From positions 1-6,250 of the forward strand of contig CAZKTS010000427.1 of NCBI GenBank assembly GCA_964555735.1: 6,250 nt of DNA, read 5' to 3'. The position numbers and the translations under genes were made by a program. Shown one piece after another: positions 1-4,992 of the stretch. This stretch comes from CAZKTS01 sp964555735 (GTDB lineage Bacteria; Actinomycetota; Acidimicrobiia; IMCC26256; PALSA-555). The notes under the pieces were generated by a model that worked only from the letters and a program-made list of their open reading frames with translations, was not told the origin of the DNA and did not search any database. Position 1 is the stretch's first letter; each line of letters starts with the position of its first letter.

Positions 1-993
1 GAGCGCCGCGGTGCGGGACGGATCGAGCTCGCTGAACACATCGTCGAGCAACAGCACCGGCTCGTCCCCGGTCACCTCGGTCGCGACACGATGACCCGCG
101 AGACGGAGCGCGAGGGCAAGGGTGCGCTGCTCGCCCTGCGATGCGTGGGTGCGGCTCTCGAGCCCCCCGATCGCCAGGCGCCACTCGTCGCGGTGCGGAC
201 CGACCAGGGTCACGCCCCGCTCGAGCTCCTGCTTCCGGCGCGCCGCGATCGCCCCACGGAGGAGATCCTCCACGGCATCGGCAGGCGGGACGCCCTCCGC
301 CCACTCGGCCTGGTACGCCGCGCCGACGGGCGCCGCGTCGCTGGCCAGCGATCGGTAGGCGTCGTCGACGGCCGGCGCGAGCCGCTCGGTGAGTCGGAGC
401 CGGCCGCGGATCAGCTCGGTCCCGTTGGTGACGAGCTGCTCGTCAAAGACCTCGAGGGTGGACGTCGCCTCCGCGTCGCGCACACCCCCGCGCAGCAGCG
501 CGTTGCGGTGGCGGAGCACCCGGTCGACGTCGGCGCGGACGCCGGCGTAGCGCGGTGCCACCGCGACGAGAAGATCGTCGAGGTACTCCCGGCGCCCGGC
601 CGGCCCGCCCTTCACGAGGTCGAGGTCGTCCGGGGCGAACACGGTGACGCGCAGGACGCCGGCCAAGTCGCGGGTGCGCGACACCGGATTCCGGTTCAGC
701 AGGACCCGATTCCGCCCCGCGGCCCGCAGCTCGGCCTCGATGGTCTGGCGGTGGTCGCCCGCTCCCGCGTCGATGGACATGCGCAGGATCGCGGCCTCGC
801 ACCCGGTGCGTACCAGGGCGGCGTCGGGGACGCCCCGGAACGAGCGGCCGAGCGCGCCCCAGCCGATCGCCTCGAGGAGGCTGGTCTTGCCCTCGCCGTT
901 GTCCCCCATCACCACGGTGACGCCGGCAGGCAGCTCGAGGCTCACCGACTCGTAGCACCGGAAGTCGCCCAGCTCGAGCGTTGCGACGCGCAG
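1..993 (-). CDS. recF: DNA replication and repair protein RecF (C-terminus cut by window edge)
   Basis: RecF is a cytoplasmic SMC/ABC-like ATPase that binds gapped DNA and helps load RecA through the RecFOR pathway. The minus-strand frame is open for 331 codons up to the window edge; full RecF proteins are usually about 360-400 residues. Visible motifs, counted from the chosen start, are the N-terminal LELGDFRCYE (6-15), Walker A GDNGEGKTS (30-38), GPHRDEW (265-271), the ABC signature SQGEQ (285-289) and Walker B PVLLLDDVFSELD (312-324). Together these identify the family. The gene follows dnaN after 15 bases in the same frame, so the two are probably cotranscribed. No ATG, GTG or TTG lies between the dnaN stop and the conserved N-terminus. 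I chose CTG at 991-993, which gives M-RVATLELGDFR, a normal RecF beginning, with GGACGG (1000-1005) six bases upstream. The first canonical in-frame start is GTG at residue 17, which would delete the first strand and the FRCY motif. Confidence 0.95.
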   Translation of the reverse strand, partial: MRVATLELGDFRCYESVSLELPAGVTVVMGDNGEGKTSLLEAIGWGALGRSFRGVPDAALVRTGCEAAILRMSIDAGAGDHRQTIEAELRAAGRNRVLLNRNPVSRTRDLAGVLRVTVFAPDDLDLVKGGPAGRREYLDDLLVAVAPRYAGVRADVDRVLRHRNALLRGGVRDAEATSTLEVFDEQLVTNGTELIRGRLRLTERLAPAVDDAYRSLASDAAPVGAAYQAEWAEGVPPADAVEDLLRGAIAARRKQELERGVTLVGPHRDEWRLAIGGLESRTHASQGEQRTLALALRLAGHRVATEVTGDEPVLLLDDVFSELDPSRTAAL

Positions 994-1008
994 GCGAGGC
1001 CGTCCGGA

Positions 1009-2106
1009 TCAGGCGATGCGAACGGGCATCAGGAGGTACAGGAAGTCGCTGTCGCCGCCGCGCAGCACCGCCGGCTTGAGTGGATCGACGGTCTCGAGCG
1101 TGATCTCGTCTGCCGCGGCGGCCTCGACCCCGTCGAGGAGGAAGCGCGCGTTGAACGCGACGGTCACGTCGGTGCCCTCGAACTTCGCCTCGACCGGCTC
1201 GTAGGACTGGCCGACGTCTTGCGCGTTGGCCGACAGCTCGAGGCCGTCGTTGCTCATCGCCAGACGGATCGGTGCCGAGTCGCGGTTCGTGCCGCCGACG
1301 AGGCTCACGCGCTCGACCGCAGCGGTCAGGGCGTCCCGCTCGACGGTGAGCTTGTTCGGGTACCCGCTCGGGATCAGCTGCTGGTAGTTCGGGAAGTCGC
1401 CCTCGATGAGGCGGGCGGTGAGCTCGGTGCCGGGCAGGCGGAACGTGACGTAGCGCTCGCCGAGGAACACCTCGACGTCACCGTCGGTCAGCAGTCGCTG
1501 GAGCTCGCCGAGGCCCTTCGCGCCGACGAGGACCTTCCGGCCCTCCGGGAGCAGGCTCACCCCGCTCAGGTCCCGGACCGCGAGGCGGTACGAGTCGGTG
1601 GCGACGAGCCGGACGCCCTCGGCCGTGGCCGCGATCAGCACACCGGTCAGGATCGGGCGGGCGTCGTCACGCGAGGCCGCGGGCACGACCTGGCGCAGCC
1701 CCTCGGCGAAGGGCGCGGCCGCCACGGTGACGGCGTCGCCCTCCGGCTCCGGCAGGCGCGGGAAGTCGGCTGCGGCAAGGGTACGGATCTCGCTCCGGAA
1801 TCGCCCGCCCTCGATCTTGGCCTGGTCCTCCCCGATCTCGACCGACACCGTGTCCGACGAGAGCTTGGCCAGCGTGTCCACGAGGAGGCGGGCCACCAGG
1901 ACCGCGCTCCCCTCGCCTTCGACCTGGGCCTTCGCCGTGGCGCGGATCGTGAGCTCGAGGTCGGAGCCGGTGAACTCCACCTCGCCGTCGCGCAGGGTGA
2001 CCTGGAGTCCCGAGAGCACGGGCAAGGCTCCGGTCCGAGAGGCGACCGCGCGGTTCGCGGTGGCGACGGCCTCGGCGAGGGCATCCCGCTCGCACTTGAA
2101 CTTCAC
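1009..2106 (-). CDS. dnaN: DNA polymerase III beta subunit (sliding clamp)
   Basis: DnaN forms the dimeric ring that slides on DNA and tethers the replicative polymerase and many repair partners. The product has 365 residues, normal for the three-domain bacterial clamp. Family landmarks are LPVLSGLQV (28-36), TDSYRLAVRDL (170-180), EGDFPNYQQLIP (235-246) and the C-terminal LYLLMPVRIA (356-365), whose LMPVR segment lines the partner-binding cleft. Translation starts at GTG (2104-2106), preceded at six bases by GAGGGAGG (2113-2120), which fixes the start well. It lies downstream of dnaA across the 235-base putative origin and directly upstream of recF, the classic dnaA-dnaN-recF order. Nothing looks broken or unusual in the protein. 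Confidence 0.97.
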   Translation of the reverse strand: MKFKCERDALAEAVATANRAVASRTGALPVLSGLQVTLRDGEVEFTGSDLELTIRATAKAQVEGEGSAVLVARLLVDTLAKLSSDTVSVEIGEDQAKIEGGRFRSEIRTLAAADFPRLPEPEGDAVTVAAAPFAEGLRQVVPAASRDDARPILTGVLIAATAEGVRLVATDSYRLAVRDLSGVSLLPEGRKVLVGAKGLGELQRLLTDGDVEVFLGERYVTFRLPGTELTARLIEGDFPNYQQLIPSGYPNKLTVERDALTAAVERVSLVGGTNRDSAPIRLAMSNDGLELSANAQDVGQSYEPVEAKFEGTDVTVAFNARFLLDGVEAAAADEITLETVDPLKPAVLRGGDSDFLYLLMPVRIA

Positions 2107-2112
2107 GCACAG

Positions 2113-2120
2113 CCTCCCTC
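2113..2120 (-). promoter_or_regulatory. dnaN ribosome binding site
   Basis: The minus strand reads GAGGGAGG, six bases before the GTG at 2104-2106. It is one of the two strongest Shine-Dalgarno sequences in the window and decides the dnaN start. Confidence 0.85.
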
Positions 2121-2159
2121 TACATATCTAGAGATCTTTGGTGTTGTAGTCGTAGGGCC
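2117..2159 (-). other. putative DNA unwinding element with DnaA-trio-like triplets
   Basis: Read on the minus strand, the box pair at 2160-2175 is followed by GGCC (2156-2159). Next come the triplets CTA CGA CTA CAA CAC CAA (2155 down to 2138) and then an AT-rich stretch with TCTAGA and AGATCT steps, ending at the dnaN ribosome binding site. On the plus strand the triplets read TTG GTG TTG TAG TCG TAG; two match the DnaA-trio 3'-GAT-5' exactly and the others partly. The order of boxes, GC clamp, triplet repeats and AT-rich DNA is that of the basal unwinding system described in Bacillus subtilis. Function is inferred from this architecture. Confidence 0.6.
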
Positions 2160-2175
2160 TGTGGATTGTGGAGAA
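2160..2175 (-). promoter_or_regulatory. overlapping DnaA-box pair
   Basis: On the minus strand TTCTCCACA (2167-2175, one base from TTATCCACA or TTGTCCACA) overlaps CAATCCACA (2160-2168, two mismatches to TTATCCACA) by two bases. The pair directly adjoins the GGCC and triplet region, the position expected for the boxes that load DnaA onto single-stranded DNA. Confidence 0.65.
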
Positions 2176-2207
2176 GTGCCCCGCGACGCTGATGCTGACA
2201 CGGGTGA

Positions 2208-2216
2208 CTGTCCACC
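2208..2216 (+). promoter_or_regulatory. weak DnaA-box-like site
   Basis: CTGTCCACC differs from TTGTCCACA at the first and last base. It is listed because it lies within the box-rich origin spacer; alone it would not be convincing. Confidence 0.35.
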
Positions 2217-2301
2217 GGTGATCCCCACTCCTCCACCGAGCGAGCACCGACCGTGGTGGAGCGTCCACCCAGGGTCCCCAGAAGGGGCCGGGTATCCCCA
2301 G

Positions 2302-2322
2302 TCGTCCACAGCGTTGTCCACA
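2302..2322 (+). promoter_or_regulatory. tandem DnaA boxes near the dnaA stop
   Basis: TCGTCCACA (2302-2310, one mismatch) and the perfect high-GC consensus TTGTCCACA (2314-2322) lie in the same orientation, 12 bases apart start to start, about one helical turn. A weaker GTATCCCCA (2292-2300) precedes them at a 10-base step. Regular one-turn spacing suits cooperative DnaA binding on one face of the DNA. Confidence 0.75.
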
Positions 2323-2341
2323 CGGCCCGAACGAGCGGGGA

Positions 2342-3772
2342 TCACACGCTGCTCCCGAGCCGGATTCGCCCGATCAGCTCGCTGACCTGCTCGAACGTGA
2401 CGTGACGCTCGGTCATCTGCTGCTTGATCTTGTCGACCGCGTACATGACCGTCGTGTGGTCGCGACCGCCGAAGGCCTCGGCGATGCGGGGGTAGCTGAA
2501 GTCCGTGAGCTCGCGCATGACGTACATGCCGATCTGACGGGCCGTGACGAGGGGTCGCCGGCGGCTCTTGCCACAGATCTCGTCGACGGTGAAGCCGAAC
2601 ATCTTGGCCGTCTCGTCGAGGATGAGGTCCGGGGTGATGGCGCGAGGCTGGGTAGCCGGGAGGAGGTCGCTGAGGACGGTCCGGGCGACCTCCTCGGAGA
2701 GCGGCGCCCGGTTGAGGCTCGAGTAGGCCGCGACGCGGATGAGGGCACCCTCGAGCTCGCGGATGTTGTCGCGGATGTTGCTCGCGATGAAGCCGAGGAC
2801 CTCGTCCGGGATGCCTCCGAGGTGCTCGGCCTCGGCCTTCTTGCGGAGGATCGCGAGGCGGGTCTCGAACTCGGGGGGCTGCACGTCGGTGAGGAGCCCC
2901 CACTCGAAGCGGCTCCGGAGGCGGTCCTCGAGGGTCGCGATCGACTTCGGGGACCGGTCCGACGAGATCACGATCTGGCCACCCTCGCCGTGGATCTGGT
3001 TGAAGGTGTGGAAGAACTCCTCCTGGAGCTCCTGGGTGCGCTCGAGGAACTGGATGTCGTCGATGAGCAGGACGTCGAGGTCGCGGTAGCGCCGCTTGAA
3101 GATCGGCATCCGGGTGCGGTCGCGGATCGCCTCCACGAAGTCGTTCATGAAGGACTCGGTGGACAGGTAGCGGACCCGCTTCTTGGGATAGAGGCTCCGC
3201 ACGTGGTGTCCGATCGCGTGCAGGAGATGGGTCTTGCCGAGCCCGGCCGGGCCGTAGATGAAGAGCGGGTTGTAGGCCTGGGCGGGGGCCTCGGCGACGG
3301 AGAGGGCCGCGGCGTGGGCGAAGCGGTTGGACGCACCGATGACGAACTGATCGAACGTGTACCGCGGGTTGAGCGTCCCGGACGCCCAGGCCGACTCGCT
3401 GGCCGGCGCCGTGGCCGGCGCCACGAGGGAGACCGGCTCGGGCGTCGGCAGCTCGGGCTCCTCGTCGAGCTCGACGATCGCGTCGGCCGCGTCGGTGTCG
3501 ACGAGCAGGTCGACCGCGAGCTCACGGCCGGTGGCCTCGCGGAGCGCGTCGTCGAGCATCGGGTGGTAGCTCGACCGGATCCGATCCAGCGCGAGCGCGT
3601 TGGGCACCGCGAGCACGAGCACGTCGTGCTGGAAGCGCAGCGGGCGGACCCCCTGGAACCAGGTGTGCCAGGTCGCGTCGGCCAGCTCGGCCCGGAGGCG
3701 CGTGGCAGCCTGCTCCCAGATCCGCTCGGCGATGTCGTCGGGGGTCGGGTCGACCCGGTCCCGGTTGTCCAC
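2342..3772 (-). CDS. dnaA: chromosomal replication initiator protein DnaA
   Basis: DnaA is the AAA+ ATPase that binds DnaA boxes, melts the origin and recruits the helicase. With the chosen GTG start (3770-3772) it has 476 residues, a normal length. Domain I begins at IWEQAATRL (18-26) and includes TWHTWFQGV (34-42). A short Pro/Ala/Glu-rich domain II spans about 93-132. The AAA+ core has NPRYTFDQFV (135-144), Walker A GPAGLGKT (174-181), Walker B LLIDD (235-239), sensor I SSD (270-272), box VII DRLRSRFEWG (283-292) and sensor II RELEGAL (338-344). Domain IV carries the DnaA signature GGRDHTTVMYA (435-445). The start is uncertain: in-frame GTGs at 3776-3778 and 3782-3784 are equally close, none has a good ribosome binding site, and the frame stays open upstream to another GTG at 3926-3928. 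DnaA-box-like sites cover the start region, suggesting autoregulation. Confidence 0.97.
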   Translation of the reverse strand: MDNRDRVDPTPDDIAERIWEQAATRLRAELADATWHTWFQGVRPLRFQHDVLVLAVPNALALDRIRSSYHPMLDDALREATGRELAVDLLVDTDAADAIVELDEEPELPTPEPVSLVAPATAPASESAWASGTLNPRYTFDQFVIGASNRFAHAAALSVAEAPAQAYNPLFIYGPAGLGKTHLLHAIGHHVRSLYPKKRVRYLSTESFMNDFVEAIRDRTRMPIFKRRYRDLDVLLIDDIQFLERTQELQEEFFHTFNQIHGEGGQIVISSDRSPKSIATLEDRLRSRFEWGLLTDVQPPEFETRLAILRKKAEAEHLGGIPDEVLGFIASNIRDNIRELEGALIRVAAYSSLNRAPLSEEVARTVLSDLLPATQPRAITPDLILDETAKMFGFTVDEICGKSRRRPLVTARQIGMYVMRELTDFSYPRIAEAFGGRDHTTVMYAVDKIKQQMTERHVTFEQVSELIGRIRLGSSV

Positions 3773-3796
3773 AGGCACGTCCACAGTTGTGGAGAA
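3765..3796. promoter_or_regulatory. DnaA-box cluster over the dnaA start
   Basis: Three box-like sites are packed into 32 bases: a perfect TTGTCCACA (3765-3773), ACGTCCACA (3777-3785, two mismatches), and TTCTCCACA on the minus strand (3788-3796, one mismatch). The last two are head to head around GT, making the inverted repeat TCCACA-GT-TGTGGA (3780-3793). The cluster covers the probable dnaA start codons and so could both repress dnaA and act as a second origin module. The role is inferred; the sites are directly visible. Confidence 0.7.
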
Positions 3797-3842
3797 CTGG
3801 CGGAGTCGGCGCGCGCCTCCCCCGTTGGGCTGGCCGGCCGTG

Positions 3843-3858
3843 AGGCTTGTCAGCCTCG
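3843..3858. repeat. perfect inverted repeat (hairpin) in the dnaA leader
   Basis: GAGGCT and AGCCTC form a perfect 6-bp stem around TGTC, extendable by one wobble pair and one G-C pair. If dnaA is transcribed from the candidate promoter at 3904-3932, this hairpin lies in its untranslated leader. No T-run follows on either strand, so a simple terminator is unlikely. Confidence 0.45.
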
Positions 3859-3903
3859 CGGGGAAGCGAGCGCCAATCGTGGCCGGGTCGACGGGCGCGG
3901 CGG

Positions 3904-3932
3904 AACGTAGCACCGGCCACGCGGGCACTCAA
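3904..3932 (-). promoter_or_regulatory. candidate dnaA promoter
   Basis: On the minus strand TTGAGT (3927-3932) and TACGTT (3904-3909) are separated by exactly 17 bases. The first matches four of six bases of a housekeeping -35; the second keeps the TA....T frame of a -10. Transcription would start near 3898, leaving a leader of about 125 bases before the probable dnaA start. The same -35 overlaps the far-upstream in-frame GTG at 3926-3928, which argues against using that start. Confidence 0.4.
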
Positions 3933-3943
3933 GAGGAAGGTCG

Positions 3944-3955
3944 TTGCGCGCGCAA
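3944..3955. promoter_or_regulatory. 12-base perfect palindrome, possible operator
   Basis: TTGCGCGCGCAA reads the same on both strands and lies 11 bases upstream of the candidate dnaA -35 box. Its position suits a dimeric regulator, but alternating GC palindromes also arise by chance in GC-rich DNA. No regulator is identified. Confidence 0.3.
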
Positions 3956-3978
3956 TCGCCTTCATGGTCGCGCTCGCT

Positions 3979-4003
3979 CGACGGGCGGGGTACCCGCCCG
4001 TCG
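3979..4003. repeat. strong GC-rich hairpin
   Basis: The arms CGACGGGCGGG (3979-3989) and CCCGCCCGTCG (3993-4003) form a perfect 11-bp stem around GTA. A smaller GGCCC-TTC-GGGCC hairpin (4003-4015) follows immediately. CGGGCC (4010-4015) can also pair with GGCCCG (4050-4055) to enclose a longer imperfect structure. It lies between the two divergent candidate promoters, so it may belong to neither transcript. There is no T-run to suggest a terminator. It could be a repeated palindromic unit of this genome. Confidence 0.5.
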
Positions 4004-4119
4004 GCCCTTCGGGCCCGCTCGGCTGCTCCGCTTGCGGGCTTCGCTCGCCGGCCCGGTCGATCAGGTCCGGCGTTGTGTCCTGCACCCCCCTGGCGTGTCG
4101 GCCCACTTCTTCCTCCGCG

Positions 4120-4149
4120 TTGCCGGGTCGGGCGGGGCGCCCGTAGACT
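4120..4149 (+). promoter_or_regulatory. candidate rpmH operon promoter
   Basis: TTGCCG (4120-4125) and TAGACT (4144-4149) are separated by 18 bases, each matching four of six consensus bases and fitting housekeeping sigma factors of high-GC Gram-positives. Transcription would begin near 4156, giving a leader of about 70 bases before rpmH. It is the best-placed promoter-like sequence upstream of the plus-strand operon. Confidence 0.5.
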
Positions 4150-4216
4150 CTCCGGACGTCGCCGTGCGGCCCACACACCCGGACCCCTCCCTCGGTCTCG
4201 GGCTTGCCGCCGGCCC

Positions 4217-4223
4217 GAGGAGG
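4217..4223 (+). promoter_or_regulatory. rpmH ribosome binding site
   Basis: GAGGAGG lies five bases before GTG (4229-4231). It is a near-ideal Shine-Dalgarno sequence, as expected for a highly expressed ribosomal protein, and fixes the rpmH start. Confidence 0.85.
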
Positions 4224-4228
4224 CCATC

Positions 4229-4363
4229 GTGAAGCGCACCTTCCAGCCCAACAACCGCAAGCGCAAGAAGAAGCACGGCTTCCGGGGCCGCATGAAGAGC
4301 CGCGGCGGACGCGCCGTCCTCCGGTCCCGCCGGGCCCGAGGCCGCAAGCGTCTCTCGGCCTGA
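4229..4363 (+). CDS. rpmH: 50S ribosomal protein L34
   Basis: L34 is a small, very basic protein of the large ribosomal subunit. The 44-residue product, with its opening MKRTFQPNNRKRKKKHGFRG and the RMKSRGGRAVL segment at 21-31, matches the family almost throughout, and 44-47 residues is the usual length. It starts at GTG behind a strong ribosome binding site. It is the first gene of the plus-strand operon, divergent from dnaA, the conserved position in many bacteria. Its TGA stop (4361-4363) overlaps the probable CTG start of rnpA. Confidence 0.97.
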   Translation: MKRTFQPNNRKRKKKHGFRGRMKSRGGRAVLRSRRARGRKRLSA

Positions 4364-4683
4364 TCCGGCGCGTTCGCGACCGTGCGAGCTTCGCGGCCCT
4401 CTCGGGGGTCCGACGGCACCGGCGGGGACCGGTCACGCTCCGGTTCCTCGACGACGGTTCACCCCCTCGGGTCGCCTACGCGATCGGCCGCGGGGTGGGC
4501 AACGCGGTGATGCGCAACCGGGTCCGCCGCCGCCTTCGCGCCGCCGTGACCGAGCTCGCGCCGCTGCCGGCCGGCACCTACCTGGTCGGCGCGTCGAGCG
4601 CGGCGGCCACGGTGCCCTTCGGCGAGCTCACGGCGTCGCTCGAGGCGCTGGTCGCTGCGGCCACGCGGGACGGTGGGCGATGA
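4360..4683 (+). CDS. rnpA: ribonuclease P protein component
   Basis: RnpA is the protein subunit of RNase P; it binds the RNA subunit and precursor tRNA leader during 5' maturation. From CTG at 4360-4362 the product has 107 residues, slightly short but within family range. It has the N-terminal basic and aromatic segment IRRVRDRASFAAL (2-14), then RVAYAIGRGVGNAVMRNRVR (37-56), including the RNR motif (52-54) that marks the family. The frame has no ATG, GTG or TTG between the rpmH stop and this conserved core. CTG overlaps the rpmH TGA as CTGA, and the peptide then starts where RnpA proteins normally do. The alternative is TTG at 4204-4206, giving 159 residues that run through all of rpmH in another frame, as in Thermus; it has no visible ribosome binding site. 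The 3' end overlaps yidD by ATGA. Confidence 0.93.
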   Translation: MIRRVRDRASFAALSGVRRHRRGPVTLRFLDDGSPPRVAYAIGRGVGNAVMRNRVRRRLRAAVTELAPLPAGTYLVGASSAAATVPFGELTASLEALVAAATRDGGR

Positions 4684-4967
4684 GCTCCACTGCCTCCGTG
4701 CCGGCGCGGATCGTGATGCTCCCCGTGAAGGGCTGGCGCCTCATCAGCCGGCACCTGCCCCCGCGGTGTCGCTTCCACCCGTCCTGCTCCGCCTACGCGC
4801 TCGAGGCGCTCGAGGTGCACGGGGCGGGTCGCGGTACCTGGATGGCCGTCCGCCGGGTCGGGCGCTGTCACCCGTGGAACCCGGGCGGCCTCGACCCCGT
4901 GCCCCCCACCCGAACCTCGCAGAACGTACGTTCCCCGCACGCGGCGCCACCCGCCGAGACCGCCTGA
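4680..4967 (+). CDS. yidD: membrane protein insertion efficiency factor YidD
   Basis: YidD is a small membrane-associated protein that assists YidC-dependent insertion. The 95-residue product has an N-terminal segment with amphipathic character (ARIVMLPVKGWRLISRHL, 9-26). It is followed by the family signature CRFHPSCSAYALEAL (30-44) and RCHPWNPGGLDPVP (62-75), including conserved cysteines 30, 36 and 63. The 20 residues after the signature are low-complexity and not conserved. Its ATG overlaps the rnpA stop (ATGA, 4680-4683), indicating translational coupling, and yidC follows after 25 bases, as usual for rnpA-yidD-yidC. Confidence 0.95.
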   Translation: MSSTASVPARIVMLPVKGWRLISRHLPPRCRFHPSCSAYALEALEVHGAGRGTWMAVRRVGRCHPWNPGGLDPVPPTRTSQNVRSPHAAPPAETA

Positions 4968-4992
4968 TCACGCAGGCTGAGAGGCACCCACC

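Larger units (their letters stand above)
2107..2341. other. oriC: putative chromosomal replication origin (oriC), dnaA-dnaN spacer
   Basis: This spacer between the dnaA stop and the dnaN start has no gene. It carries eight TCCAC/GTGGA DnaA-box cores (starting at 2161, 2168, 2211, 2232, 2256, 2264, 2305 and 2317) in 235 bases. One is a perfect TTGTCCACA (2314-2322), and close variants lie at 2302-2310 and 2167-2175. Box-like sites are spread across the spacer in both orientations. The end next to dnaN holds an AT-rich patch (about two thirds A+T over 2121-2150) in an otherwise GC-rich window. Location between dnaA and dnaN, box density and the adjacent AT-rich patch are the standard marks of oriC in Gram-positive bacteria. 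That replication starts here is inferred, not shown. Confidence 0.85.
3773..4228. other. divergent spacer between dnaA and rpmH
   Basis: These 456 bases hold no gene I can support; the open frames crossing them are compositional and match no known family. The spacer contains most of the DnaA-box cluster next to dnaA, a hairpin at 3843-3858, candidate promoters for dnaA (3904-3932) and rpmH (4120-4149), a 12-base palindrome (3944-3955), and a strong hairpin followed by further inverted repeats (3979-4055). The stretch 4056-4119 shows nothing I can name. Confidence 0.8.

Noticed and set aside
91..2385. 764-codon open plus-strand frame antisense to recF and dnaN
   Set aside because: It lies in codon register with the two real genes, which share a frame, and its product is low-complexity Arg/Asp/Gly-rich without motifs. 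GC-rich codon bias removes stops from the opposite strand.
2103..2903. 266-codon minus-strand frame crossing the origin spacer into dnaA
   Set aside because: It is an alternative frame of dnaA running into the spacer, Arg/Pro/Gly-rich, without motifs.
2402..3910. 502-codon open plus-strand frame antisense to dnaA
   Set aside because: Same cause: the opposite strand of GC-rich dnaA codons. The product is rich in Glu, Val, Arg and Leu and matches no family.
3773..3928. 52-codon N-terminal extension of DnaA to GTG 3926-3928
   Set aside because: Known DnaA proteins begin shortly before the IWEQ helix; the extension has no conserved sequence, no ribosome binding site, and its start overlaps the candidate -35 box. 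It cannot be fully excluded.
3979..4015. Rho-independent terminator
   Set aside because: The stems are strong but followed by GC-rich sequence rather than a T-run on both strands, and they lie between divergent genes with nothing to terminate.
3522..4436. 304-codon minus-strand frame spanning the dnaA start, the spacer and rpmH
   Set aside because: It overlaps dnaA and rpmH in shadow frames and has no recognisable domain or ribosome binding site; the spacer instead holds promoters and repeats.
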